A stretch of 50,625 nt of DNA, taken from positions 1 through 50,625 of the forward strand of contig DCAE01000005.1 in assembly GCA_002311385.1 (NCBI GenBank). Reading direction: 5' to 3'. This document shows positions 42,295 through 50,551 of this stretch, piece after piece; the stretch's first letter is position 1, and every line of letters begins with the position of its first letter. The DNA is from Dehalococcoidia bacterium UBA1141 (GTDB taxonomy: Bacteria; Chloroflexota; Dehalococcoidia; Lucifugimonadales; UBA3495). Under the pieces are notes generated by a model. That model had not been told where the DNA came from and ran no database searches. It saw only the letters and a program-made list of their open reading frames with translations. A program made the position numbers and the translations under genes.

Positions 42295-42746
42295 GAGAAC
42301 TTCTCCTCAGGAAATACTTCCTCAATATAAGCTTCCGCCGGAATAAGGTTATTTCCGGGCGATTAGCTTCACACTATAACTCTTTGCCAACAAAATGCCA
42401 ATGACATTGAAACAATTTAGCTTATATATGTCTAAATGGTAGACTTGGTGTTATCACTGATCTTATCCTTTAACAGCCAATTCTTGGTGCTCAACCCGGT
42501 GCTCAGATCAAAGGGCAATTTGGGATGCAACGACGTGATGACGGCGTGTATTGATCCGAATGGCCCCGAAAATTGCGAAATCCGGGTCTAGGCGGCCTAG
42601 ATGGGATTGGGGGTATCATCGGAGATAGACAAATAGAATTGGGCCAAAACCGCTGGCCGCCGGTTGCGGGATGTAGAACACGGAACTGCTTGGCTGACCC
42701 GACATTTATCGCCGGGTTATGAATCCGGGCCATAGCCGCGATGGCG

Positions 42747-42800
42747 GAAACCTCGGACTGAACAGAAACCTCGGACTGAACAGAAAAGTCGGTTTGAACA
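42747..42800. repeat. Three tandem 18-base units
   Basis: GAAACCTCGGACTGAACA occurs twice exactly and a third time as GAAAAGTCGGTTTGAACA, in the leader of the universal stress gene. Confidence 0.85.
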
Positions 42801-42830
42801 GGACCTTTTTTTGTAAACGAAACGAAGGAG

Positions 42831-42866
42831 CTTCACGGCTTCGCCTATCTTCACGGCTTCGCCTAT
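42831..42866. repeat. Two perfect 18-base tandem units
   Basis: CTTCACGGCTTCGCCTAT is repeated exactly, ending about 21 bases before the universal stress ATG. The unit length equals that of the repeat set just upstream, although the sequences differ. Confidence 0.85.
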
Positions 42867-42887
42867 ATCGAAAAAGGGGGGAGTGGT

Positions 42888-43782
42888 ATGTACGATAGGA
42901 TTCTGGTACCTCTTGACGGTTCTCCAATGAGTGCGCAGACGTTGCCCTACGTTCGGATCCTGGGAGCGGCATTGAAGTCGCCGGTGGAGCTTCTTCGGGT
43001 CTACGAGCCCGAAGCGGTTTACTACTATCCAGACCCGGCTCATTATCAAGAACGGGCGCAGTTGGCGAATCAACACCGGGAAGAAGCCTCCGATTCATTG
43101 ATGTCGGCGTCGGATATGCTAAATGCCGCTGGCATCAGCGTCACGTCCAATTTTCTTGACGCTCACAGCGTTCCCGGCCAGGTCTCACATGAAAGACCCG
43201 AAAATCCGGTACACCACATAATCGAGGTCGCCCACGAGGTGGCCAATACTCTGGTGGTCATTTGTACCCACGGTCGATCGGGGATGGGCCGTTGGGTGAT
43301 GGGCAGTGTGACGGACAAGATTTTCCATGCCGTCACGAGCCCATTGTTCGTAGTCCGAGGTCGCGAGGAAGGTGGCGTTGCGGTAGAGGCCAAGCTGGAG
43401 AGCATAATCGTGCCTCTGGACGGCTCGGCGATCGCCGAGAGAATCCTGCCCCATGCCGTGAGTATCTCAAAGGCTTTGGCCATCCCGATTCGCTTAGTGT
43501 CGGTGATCCCGTCCGAGGAGTCTCACGCCCATGAGGAGGACCACTTGCGGCAACAAGGCGAGCGCTTGGTCGCTCACCCAAGGCGCCCACTCCTATGTGC
43601 CTAGGGTGACCCACGGAGACGCAGCCCACGCTATCGTCGATTTGAGCAACGAGTTTCCAGACGCTTTCGTGGCCATGACCAGTCATGGCCGGTCCGGCGT
43701 GGGCCGCTGGATCATGGGCAGCGTCACCAACCGGGTTGTGCGTTATGCAGCGGGGCCGGTTTTGGTGACTCGCTCCGAGTGA
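42888..43782 (+). pseudogene. Double universal stress protein with a frameshift
   Basis: From ATG 42888 the first Usp domain (MYDRILVPLDGSPMSAQTLP) is intact, with the ATP loop THGRSGMGRWVMGSVTDKIF. A second domain begins ESIIVPLDGSAIAERILPHA but loses frame near 43565-43590. The next frame resumes with SYVPRVTHGDAAHAIVDLSN and SHGRSGVGRWIMGSVTNRVV and stops at 43782. The second domain seems to have lost residues near the shift as well. The first domain alone could still fold. UspA proteins bind nucleotides in stress responses. Confidence 0.85.
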
Positions 43783-43885
43783 TTCGGGCTAGAAGTATCG
43801 CAATCACAACCTATCCAAAGTTAAATCACCGATAAATCAGAGCCAAATCACCGGCAGATCACCGGCAGATCAATCGAAAGAGCAA

Positions 43886-43917
43886 CCAACAGGGCTCCCC
43901 TTGGGGAGCCCTGTTGG
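43886..43917. terminator. Perfect 15-bp hairpin after the Usp gene
   Basis: CCAACAGGGCTCCCC and its exact complement enclose a two-base TT loop. It sits between the Usp pseudogene and the ADH gene. No T-run follows directly (TTTTT only about 14 bases later), so it may be a terminator or RNA-stability hairpin. Confidence 0.65.
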
Positions 43918-44053
43918 CGTCAATAATCGATTTTTCCGCCCTTGGACTCCACGATGGGCGTTAATGGGGTAACATGAACCCGGAAATCAACTGGGGATTC
44001 ACCTGGACCTAGATTAGTAGGCAACGAGGTTAGTAGGCAACTAGGAGGCAATC

Positions 44054-45154
44054 ATGAAGGGTCGAGTAGTTATTTGCAAAGAGTATTCAAAGCCATTTGA
44101 GATTGAAGAATTTGACGTACCTGACCCCGAACCCGGCGCAGTTATGTTGAGGATGACCCAGGCGGGGATTTGCGGATCGGACCTTCACACGTGGCGTGGC
44201 GACCAAGTCAATGTGCCATTACCTCCCACCGGGCGGGTTATGGGCCACGAGGGCACTGGTGTCGTGGACAAGCTGGGCTCCGGCGTGACCACCGACACCC
44301 TGGGAGTGCCAATCGTGGAAGGTGACCGGATTGTTTATGCCGCGGTCTTCCCATGCCACCACTGCCACATGTGCCTCAAGAACAATACCAACTGGTGCGT
44401 GAACCGGGGCTATGCCGCCGGGGGAGTCTACCCCTACTTCACCGGCACCTATGCCGACTTCTTGTACCTACCGCCCCGGCACCCGTTTTTCCGGGTCCCG
44501 GATGAGCTTCCCGACGATTTGCTGGGCCCGGTAAATTGCGCCATGGGCACCGTGACCACGGGCCTGCAGAGGGCGGGCGCGAAGGAAGGCGACTTTGTGG
44601 TCATTCAGGGCGCGGGAGGACTGGGCCTGCATGCCATAGCAATGGCCAAGGATATGGGCGCAGACCGGGTGATTGTGCTGGACCGCTTGGCCAACAGACT
44701 GGAATTGGCCGAGGAGTTCGGCGCTGACTATACTATCAACATTGAAGAGTTCAACACCGCCGAGACTCGGGTGGAGCGGGTGAAAGAGCTCACCGATGGC
44801 CGGGGCACCGATGTGGTGATGGAGTTGGTGGGCCGGGCCGAGTTGCTTGCCGAAGGTATAGATATGCTCAGCAACGGCGGCACCTTCGTGGAGATTGGGG
44901 ACATCGTACGAGGCCGCGAAGTGTCAATCGACCCGTCCAAGTTATTGGCCGGCAAGAGTATCGTGGGCTCTTTGATGTACCGTCCCGAGCTGTTGCCGAC
45001 GCTACTGAATTTCCTGGTCCGGACGCAGCACAAGCTGCCTTTCCATAAGATTGTGTCCCATAAATTCCCATTGGCGGAAGTGAACGAAGCCTTTCCCCAA
45101 GCGGAATGGAACTCGAGACAGACGGACATCACTAGGGCTATGCTGGTGCCCTAG
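44054..45154 (+). CDS. Zinc-dependent alcohol dehydrogenase (MDR family)
   Basis: A 366-residue medium-chain dehydrogenase oxidising an alcohol or polyol with NAD(P). The catalytic zinc site includes GICGSDLHTW and VMGHEGTGVVDKLGSG. The structural zinc is bound by four Cys in FPCHHCHMCLKNNTNWC (CxxCxxCx7C). The nucleotide-binding motif is VVIQGAGGLGLHAIAMAKDM. The leader has a duplicated TTAGTAGGCAACGAGG followed by CTAGGAGGCAATC before the ATG. A luciferase-like gene follows on the same strand, 70 bases away, and may be co-transcribed. Confidence 0.92.
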   Translation: MKGRVVICKEYSKPFEIEEFDVPDPEPGAVMLRMTQAGICGSDLHTWRGDQVNVPLPPTGRVMGHEGTGVVDKLGSGVTTDTLGVPIVEGDRIVYAAVFPCHHCHMCLKNNTNWCVNRGYAAGGVYPYFTGTYADFLYLPPRHPFFRVPDELPDDLLGPVNCAMGTVTTGLQRAGAKEGDFVVIQGAGGLGLHAIAMAKDMGADRVIVLDRLANRLELAEEFGADYTINIEEFNTAETRVERVKELTDGRGTDVVMELVGRAELLAEGIDMLSNGGTFVEIGDIVRGREVSIDPSKLLAGKSIVGSLMYRPELLPTLLNFLVRTQHKLPFHKIVSHKFPLAEVNEAFPQAEWNSRQTDITRAMLVP

Positions 45155-45224
45155 CAAAAACGTCCGGCGTCGCCGGATAAGATTGTTGGGCTAAATAATT
45201 GAATAATTGGGAGAGGATTATTAA

Positions 45225-46295
45225 ATGAAGTTTGGCATGATGTATGAGATTCAGATTCCTGAGCCCCACTACCCAGGGATAGAAAAGGACCGCTACGACC
45301 AGATTTTGGCTCAGGTCGTATTGGGCGACCAAGTTGGCTTCGACTATTTCTGGACGGTGGAGCACCATTTTCTAAAGGAATTTTCCCACTGCTCCGCGCC
45401 CGAGGTACTCTACGGGGCGATTTCCCAAATAACCAAACGGATTCGCATCGGTCATGCCGTGGCCCTGCTGCCCGGACAGTACAACCATCCGGTGCGCGTG
45501 GCGGAGCATGCGGCGGTATTGGATATATTGAGCAATGGGCGGGTGGATTTGGGGACGGGCCGATCCACAACTCTGATTGAGATGGACGGTTTTGAAGTCG
45601 ACCCTGAAGAAACCCGAGCCCAGTGGGAAGAAGCCATCCGCATGATTCCCAAGATGTGGACCGAAGAAACATTCTCCCATGAAGGCCACTATTACAATGT
45701 GCCGCCCCGGTCCATCATTCCCAAGCCGGTGCAATCGCCCCATCCCCCTTTGTGGGTGGCCTGCAGCCAGCCCGAGAGTTTCCGGTCCGCCGGGGAAATG
45801 GGTTTGGGCGTCCTATGCTTCAACCTGAGCGGTCACGAACAACTGAAAGAGAGGGTCGATATCTACCGGGAGGCGATCAAGCACGCCCACCCCGTGGGTT
45901 CTTTCGTAAACGATCAGGTGGCGGCGATGTGTATCATCCACTGCGGTGAAGACGACGAGGAGACCCGGCGTATCGGAGCTCCCGAGGGTGCCTGGTTCGT
46001 CCAGATGGCCGAGAAACTCTACGCTCCGTGGCAAGGGAGAAAGGTGCCCGATTCCTACAAGTTCGCCGTGGATGCTGTTCAGACGGAGCGGGTGAATATA
46101 ACAGCCGATGATCTTCTGGAGTCGGGTGCTTTCGCCATGGGCAACCCGGACACGGTCATCGATGTGCTGAAGAATTATCAGGAAGCTGGCGTAGACCAAG
46201 TCCTGTGTTTCTTGCAACCCGGCAACCTGGCCCACACCCGAATCATGGAATCAATCAAGCTAATGGGCCGTCACGTGATTCCTTACTTCAAGTAA
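45225..46295 (+). CDS. LLM-class flavin-dependent oxidoreductase (copy 2)
   Basis: A 356-residue luciferase-like protein. Characteristic segments are FDYFWTVEHHFLKEFSHCSA, IRIGHAVALLPGQYNHPVRV, NGRVDLGTGRSTTLIEMDGF and PHPPLWVACSQPESFRSAGE. It is not a close repeat of the gene at 40571; the two share the fold only. GAGAGGATTATTAA precedes the ATG. A terminator follows at 46346. It is likely co-transcribed with the zinc ADH and may oxidise the same class of substrate. Confidence 0.9.
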   Translation: MKFGMMYEIQIPEPHYPGIEKDRYDQILAQVVLGDQVGFDYFWTVEHHFLKEFSHCSAPEVLYGAISQITKRIRIGHAVALLPGQYNHPVRVAEHAAVLDILSNGRVDLGTGRSTTLIEMDGFEVDPEETRAQWEEAIRMIPKMWTEETFSHEGHYYNVPPRSIIPKPVQSPHPPLWVACSQPESFRSAGEMGLGVLCFNLSGHEQLKERVDIYREAIKHAHPVGSFVNDQVAAMCIIHCGEDDEETRRIGAPEGAWFVQMAEKLYAPWQGRKVPDSYKFAVDAVQTERVNITADDLLESGAFAMGNPDTVIDVLKNYQEAGVDQVLCFLQPGNLAHTRIMESIKLMGRHVIPYFK

Positions 46296-46345
46296 ACTGG
46301 CTTGTAAACCGGCTTGAAGTGACTGACGAAAGTCGTTGAGACGTT

Positions 46346-46376
46346 AAAAGCGGGACCTGACAAGGTCCCGCTTTTT
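46346..46376 (+). terminator. Rho-independent terminator
   Basis: AAAAGCGGGACCT faces AGGTCCCGCTTTT around loop GACA, then TTTTTATT. It ends the ADH and luciferase-like transcript. Confidence 0.9.
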
Positions 46377-46463
46377 ATTAACTTGTTCCAACGCCATCAC
46401 ACATTGGCTGTAAGCGCCGTCGTTGCTAATCAATGGCTGCGATTGCTGAATAGGCTATGAGTT

Positions 46464-46607
46464 TTAGTCAGAGGAGGGCAACTTTCGCGGCTCTTGAATC
46501 TCCATCTCAATCTCACAGCAGTTGATAACGCCTTCACCGGTCTTGGTGCAAAGGACGCTGCTGCCGCATTCGGAACAGGTATAACGTTTGCCAAGTTGGT
46601 TGGCCAT
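46464..46607 (-). CDS. Desulforedoxin-like mini-protein (copy 2)
   Basis: A 47-residue gene read from the DNA, starting at ATG 46607 after GGAGGTTCTTTCT. It begins MANQLGKRYTCSECGSSVLC and has CxxC at residues 11 and 14 and CC at 30 and 31, the spacing of desulforedoxin, which binds one iron in a tetra-Cys site. It carries an extra Cys at residue 20 and a tail EPRKLPSSD beyond the usual domain. The usual GxPM after the CC is IEM. It is the downstream member of a tandem pair. Confidence 0.78.
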   Translation of the reverse strand: MANQLGKRYTCSECGSSVLCTKTGEGVINCCEIEMEIQEPRKLPSSD

Positions 46608-46645
46608 AGAAAGAACCTCCGAATAACTGTGGGGAGAGGGCGTGC

Positions 46646-46668
46646 CTGAAACCTAAGTCAGGTTTCAG
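46646..46668 (-). other. Hairpin between the two desulforedoxin genes
   Basis: CTGAAACCT/AGGTTTCAG is a 9-bp perfect stem with loop AAGTC. It has no T-run on the minus strand, so it may be a processing or stability element between the two mini-genes. Confidence 0.45.
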
Positions 46669-46699
46669 AGCCCGCTCCAAGAATCGATACAAAATAGTT

Positions 46700-46816
46700 C
46701 TACTTAAGTCCCATGGGCTCACTGCAGCAAACGACGGTACCGGTACCGCCTTTGGTCACGATGAACTCGGAAGCGCATTTGGCGCAGATGTATCTTTTCC
46801 CGGTCTGGTTAGCCAC
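46700..46816 (-). CDS. Desulforedoxin-like mini-protein (copy 1)
   Basis: A 38-residue gene with a GTG start at 46816, supported by AGGAG 8 bases upstream. The protein begins VANQTGKRYICAKCASEFIV and has Cys at residues 11, 14, 30 and 31. This is the exact Cys spacing of desulforedoxin (CxxC, 15 residues, CC), including the SEPM ending near residue 35. Stand-alone desulforedoxins bind one Fe(Cys)4 centre and pass electrons. In-frame extension upstream to 46999 is unlikely to be coding. Confidence 0.82.
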   Translation of the reverse strand: MANQTGKRYICAKCASEFIVTKGGTGTVVCCSEPMGLK

Positions 46817-47032
46817 GTTCTTGCTCCTAGTTCTTATTGTGGAAATTCGCCACCGGTTGGCGTGCAACCAAGGGCCATTATAGACAAGGTTCAAAGGGCT
46901 TTCAACTTGGAAGGACGATTTCTGCTCTTTGAAGATTACACGGGAGAAAACACGCAAAATGCGTTCTGGACACAAAAAACCAGGCGCAGCGTTCCCCACA
47001 CCTGACTAAGTCGACTTACCATTAAACTGGCT

Positions 47033-47542
47033 TCAGCCTTCTGGCTTAAAGCGCACCAAGAAGCTGGCTTCACCCAAGGGTGTGCCGTCAAATAGTATTG
47101 CGGCGACATGACGGCCCGGCGACTGGACCGGTATACGGAATACCTTGATCCACCGCTGGAATAGAATCCCTTCTTCCCATTCGATAAGCTGGGGCGGTGG
47201 CGGGTTCAGGGGCATGCCCGGTGCCTTTATAGCCACCAGCAGGTGGTGGGGTCCTGGCGTTGCGCCAGAGATGCAGAATGCCAGGTTCAGGTCCAATTCG
47301 GCCAATACCCGCGAGCGGGCCTCCGGATTCTCTTCTTCCTGATTATCTTCCGGATCAGTTTTTTCATCAGCCGGGGTTTCTGCAGATGCCATGTTTTCCG
47401 TGATGGCCTGAGTATCTGTAATGGGCGGAAGATCAATCAGGTCCACAACGTCTTTGAGGGTCAACTCTCCACCCGGGCCTTCCTCGGTGTCTCGGCAGAA
47501 AAGCGCGTACTTCAGGATGGGATCGGGGTTATCGTAGGCCAA
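47033..47542 (-). CDS. Conserved-type protein of unknown function
   Basis: A 169-residue soluble protein. The start MAYDNPDPILKYALFCRDTE is followed by TLKDVVDLIDLP. A low-complexity acidic stretch (ENMASAETPADEKTDPED) then gives way to a beta-sandwich-like C-terminal part (LDLNLAFCISGATPGPHHLL, GILFQRWIKVFRIPVQSPGR). This layout resembles small beta-sandwich families of DUF6941 type, but the match is tentative. It is a likely cytoplasmic protein. It stands alone on the minus strand. Confidence 0.5.
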   Translation of the reverse strand: MAYDNPDPILKYALFCRDTEEGPGGELTLKDVVDLIDLPPITDTQAITENMASAETPADEKTDPEDNQEEENPEARSRVLAELDLNLAFCISGATPGPHHLLVAIKAPGMPLNPPPPQLIEWEEGILFQRWIKVFRIPVQSPGRHVAAILFDGTPLGEASFLVRFKPEG

Positions 47543-47771
47543 CTGGGGTATGCCTCCGCATTATTTTTTAAGAAACGTACAGATAGGGTTGCATTTCTAG
47601 GGTGAACCAATTCTAGCACGGACAGCTTGTAGGCTGGACTCTGCGGTCCTCTGATTGCGGCCCGCTTGAGCACGCACTGAGCATTGCCAAGTCCAATTAT
47701 TGCTGCCAAACTATGCATCACAAGTTCGCGGCCAGGGATTTGGCGAGAGATTCAGCCGGAGGTTGATAACA

Positions 47772-48398
47772 ATGGCGATTACAGCCGAGAAATTCAACCA
47801 GGGTATGACGACCCAGCAGTATATAGACCAGATAAAGGTCAATAAGCAGCCATTTATGGACATCTACCAAGGGGTTGAAGTGCCAGCAGAGGCAAGAGCT
47901 GTTTTTGAAAGCCAAGCTGAGCCCTTGAGGTTGGCCATTTTCACCGCCGATTGGTGCGGCGATGCTGTTAGCACCACCCCGGCAATCTTGCGCCTGGCTG
48001 AAAGCACGGACAAGATTGAAGTAAAGATTTTCAACCGGGACGATGAACTCGCATTGACCGACAGCTACCTGCCGGAACACCGGGCGGGCACAGTGCCGGT
48101 TTTCGTTGTTTTGGACTCATCTATGAAGGAGATTGCTAAATTTATAGAGACCGCATTGTCCATGGTGCCCACACTGGATGCCATGGAAGAGACGATTGCC
48201 CAAGAGACTGCGGGCGAGAGTGAAGCCAACGCTCGTTCCGCGGGCAGGGGCAAGCGCACCGCTTTCAGGGTTGCTCATGCCAAGGAATGGGGGAACATTA
48301 TCTTGAACGAATTCAGCCAGGTGGTAGACAGCGGTCTGGCCCTAGCTCCCGAAGCGCGCCCTGCGGTGGGCGGAACCAAGTGGCCGCCTGAAGATTAA
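47772..48398 (+). CDS. Thioredoxin-family protein with single active-site Cys
   Basis: The ATG at 47772 is preferred for the GGAGG 9 bases upstream. The 208-residue protein has a thioredoxin fold: RLAIFTADWCGDAVSTTPAI in the active-site position, then IEVKIFNRDDE and the cis-Pro-like AGTVPVFVVLDSS. The CxxC of thioredoxin is CGDA here, so only the first Cys remains, as in Thioredoxin_9-like proteins. The C-terminal half (about residues 140-208) is helical and charged. It probably acts as a thiol-dependent or structural relative rather than a classic disulfide reductase. Confidence 0.75.
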   Translation: MAITAEKFNQGMTTQQYIDQIKVNKQPFMDIYQGVEVPAEARAVFESQAEPLRLAIFTADWCGDAVSTTPAILRLAESTDKIEVKIFNRDDELALTDSYLPEHRAGTVPVFVVLDSSMKEIAKFIETALSMVPTLDAMEETIAQETAGESEANARSAGRGKRTAFRVAHAKEWGNIILNEFSQVVDSGLALAPEARPAVGGTKWPPED

Positions 48399-48487
48399 AC
48401 TTGATTGGATTATGCTCGACTTGAATCAACTGAAGCGCTTGAAACCCCAGCCGGTGATTCCGACATCAACATGAGGGAGTGTAGCTA

Positions 48488-48769
48488 ATGCCGGAAGGCG
48501 TGATAGATATGAGCGACATGGAGATCATCTTTTCAGTGACCGACGCCATGGGAATTCACCGCGAGTCCGTCCGGGTGGATTTGGGCAAGGAAGACCCGGG
48601 CGTCATAGCCAAAGACCCGACCGGCATGATTGAAATCACAGTGCCGGAAACCCAGACCATCCAGGACTTCCGTGGAAGACTGGAGCTGGAACTGAAAGAC
48701 ATGGGCTTCACCCTCCAAGACCCTGCGTCGGGGAGCGAGGAGGATGAAGACGACGATTCTTGGCTTTAG
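48488..48769 (+). CDS. Small acidic protein of unknown function
   Basis: A 93-residue protein (MPEGVIDMSDMEIIFSVTDA) with GAGGGAG about 9 bases before the ATG. The pattern of beta strands (RESVRVDLG, MIEITVPETQTIQDF) suggests a small beta-rich fold. The tail is strongly acidic (SGSEEDEDDDSWL). No family is recognised. It follows the thioredoxin-like gene by 89 bases on the same strand. Confidence 0.55.
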   Translation: MPEGVIDMSDMEIIFSVTDAMGIHRESVRVDLGKEDPGVIAKDPTGMIEITVPETQTIQDFRGRLELELKDMGFTLQDPASGSEEDEDDDSWL

Positions 48770-48797
48770 CTGGTCCTGATTCTATAATCGGCCAGGG

Positions 48798-49319
48798 TTA
48801 AGCGTCTTCCCGCCATTCGAAACACAGGTTGGCGTATCGCAGGAAAACTGCACCACCCGGAGCGGCCAAGGGCCCATTGGCTGCCAGAATAGCGATGGTG
48901 TGGGTTTCTCCCTGCTGGGCGTCAATGTTAATCAAGATTCTCTGAGGCACGTTGAAACCTTGCACCGTGCCCCGTTCCCGGTCGCATTCACCGTCAATCC
49001 AAACTTCGCCGTAGTCGTCCACACAGGTCTCGAAAATCAGGCGAACGCCTTGTACCGGGTGCCCGCCCACCGTCTGGGGCAAGACAATCTTGGTCCTGTA
49101 CCAAGCGAAAGTGAACCCGTAGGAAATCCACTTGGTCAAATCAGGCCAGACCTCCCAGCCTGAATCGTCGTAGTCGGGAAGCCGGGCCGGACTCCCCTCC
49201 AGTTGGGAAACCAATCCTTCGTTGGGCTCTCCGGGCACCAAGCCGGTGGCTGATCGCCACTGAGCCTGAGCTTGCTTCAAATCTTCCGGATCCATCAGGT
49301 TCAAGACTGCTCTTGGCAT
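48798..49319 (-). CDS. Galactose-binding-like (beta-galactosidase sugar-binding) domain protein
   Basis: A 173-residue protein made of one jelly-roll sugar-binding module as in GH2 beta-galactosidases. It shows PDYDDSGWEVWPDLTKW, FAWYRTKIVLPQTVGGHPVQ and LIFETCVDDYGEVWIDGECD, matching the DDSxW, YRTxxxxP and CVDDYxEVWINGxxxG pattern of that fold. No catalytic barrel is attached and there is no signal peptide. It may bind carbohydrate or help another enzyme; no glycoside hydrolase lies next to it. Confidence 0.7.
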   Translation of the reverse strand: MPRAVLNLMDPEDLKQAQAQWRSATGLVPGEPNEGLVSQLEGSPARLPDYDDSGWEVWPDLTKWISYGFTFAWYRTKIVLPQTVGGHPVQGVRLIFETCVDDYGEVWIDGECDRERGTVQGFNVPQRILINIDAQQGETHTIAILAANGPLAAPGGAVFLRYANLCFEWREDA

Positions 49320-49354
49320 AAAATCGCCTCTTAAATTGATTTGCGTTTGCCCCT

Positions 49355-49429
49355 GTCATTCTGAGCAAATCCGAGAATCTGTTGTTTAAACCACGAGATT
49401 CTTCGGTCGTTTCACTTCCTCAGAATGAC
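49355..49429. repeat. Repeat family A, complete
   Basis: GTCATTCTGAGCAAATCCGA (continuing GAATCT) faces AGATTCTTCGGTCGTTTCAC (continuing TTCCTCAGAATGAC) upstream of the galactose-binding-like gene. Confidence 0.8.
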
Positions 49430-49465
49430 GTTTGAATCGCAGTGGGTAATCATGGTTAGATTCAA

Positions 49466-50113
49466 TCACACCCCGACTATCTTTATGCCGGCGTGGATTT
49501 TGTAAATCCGGTTGATATTCACCAACAAGGGCGTGATTTGCTCAACATACTTGGCGTTGGCCAGTGCGCCACCGTCAACGGGACGCAGGTTGGGGATTTT
49601 GGGCGTCAGCTCCATCACCCGGTCCTTGGCAGCCTTGTGGTCGGAGCAGATTACCACGTCTCCCTCCATGATTAAGCCAGGTTCCTGAAGCTCTTCAGCG
49701 CTGGCGTTTTGGAACGCAGCCGCCACCAAAGCGCCTGGCAGAAGCAGTTGCGATTCTTCGGCGGCAGAGCCCGCGTCCACGGGTAAGGCGATGGCTCCCC
49801 GGCCTCTCTGGAACTCCATGGGAGCGATAACATTGACCACAATCTTGCCATCCAAGGCTTCTCCCAGTGTTTCTAAGGTTGGCCTCTGCCCTTCATAGGG
49901 GAAGGTCAGAAATATAGTGTCGGCTTGGGCTGCGGCATCGGCGTTGGCTGCGCCTGTGATTCGGGCTCCCGGCGCCAGCAGCAACAGCTCCTCTGCGGCC
50001 GTGGACGCACGGGCTGCGTCTCTGGAGCCGATTACCACCTCCTCCCCGGCAAGGGCCAATCTTATGGCCAAACCTCTGCCTTCGGGTCCGGTGCCGCCAA
50101 GGAAAGCCAGCAT
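49466..50113 (-). CDS. npdG: NADPH-dependent F420 reductase
   Basis: A 215-residue enzyme moving hydride between NADP and coenzyme F420, in the FNO/NpdG family. The NADP-binding loop is FLGGTGPEGRGLAIRLALAG, with GGTGPEG being diagnostic, followed by VVIGSRDAARASTAAEEL. It also has VVNVIAPMEFQRGRGAIALP and, near the C-terminus, VDGGALANAKYVEQITPLLV. Its presence means the organism makes or uses F420, so the luciferase-like enzymes in this window may use F420 rather than FMN. It is a single gene on the minus strand. Confidence 0.9.
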   Translation of the reverse strand: MLAFLGGTGPEGRGLAIRLALAGEEVVIGSRDAARASTAAEELLLLAPGARITGAANADAAAQADTIFLTFPYEGQRPTLETLGEALDGKIVVNVIAPMEFQRGRGAIALPVDAGSAAEESQLLLPGALVAAAFQNASAEELQEPGLIMEGDVVICSDHKAAKDRVMELTPKIPNLRPVDGGALANAKYVEQITPLLVNINRIYKIHAGIKIVGV

Positions 50114-50551
50114 AAAAACTCCTAAGTATTTGGTATTGGCATCTTGTATTGAATGCCTGTGACAAAACTGGAATGAGGCCCACTATACATGCCACGACTG
50201 GATAATGGAAAGATGTGAAGCAAGTCCAGTTGCTTACGCCCTTTGGACGGCCTTGCCTCAATACCGTCATTCTGAGTGGAGCGAAGAATCTAAACGCCTG
50301 GTACAAGAGATTCTTCGCTCCACTCAGAATGACAGGATCGCCAAGAAATTAGGGTCATTTTTTTGGGCCGTTGGATGGCAGGTTGGCCCACGCGCCTCTC
50401 CGACGGATTCTATTGACACTCCAAACGCCCACACCTATGATGAATCCGCTCTGGGCTCGGAAAGCGATAGGCGGGTCCCAGGCGCTTTATTAACCCAAAT
50501 AAATTAGCCCAAATTGTTAGCCCAAAATATTAGCACGGAGGTACCCCGGAA
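50114..50551. other. Intergenic region with a family A repeat
   Basis: No gene is seen in this 438-base gap except short chance frames. It contains the most perfect family A palindrome (50266-50333). A CACGGAGGTACC at 50535-50546 is the ribosome-binding site of the next gene. Confidence 0.55.
50266..50333. repeat. Repeat family A, best-conserved palindrome
   Basis: A 26-base left arm starting GTCATTCTGAGTGGAGCGAA (continuing GAATCT) and its exact reverse complement AGATTCTTCGCTCCACTCAG (continuing AATGAC) flank a 16-base loop. All 26 positions pair. Confidence 0.92.

Larger units (their letters stand above)
42295..42887. other. Gene-free gap with 18-base tandem repeats
   Basis: A stretch at about 42340-42450 is AT-rich and may hold divergent promoters. 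No gene is found to 42740. From 42747 two sets of 18-base tandem repeats lead into the universal stress gene. Confidence 0.5.

Noticed and set aside
46817..46999. Upstream extension of the first desulforedoxin mini-gene
   Set aside because: The added 61 residues have no motif, and the GTG at 46816 has AGGAG at good spacing and matches the domain boundary.
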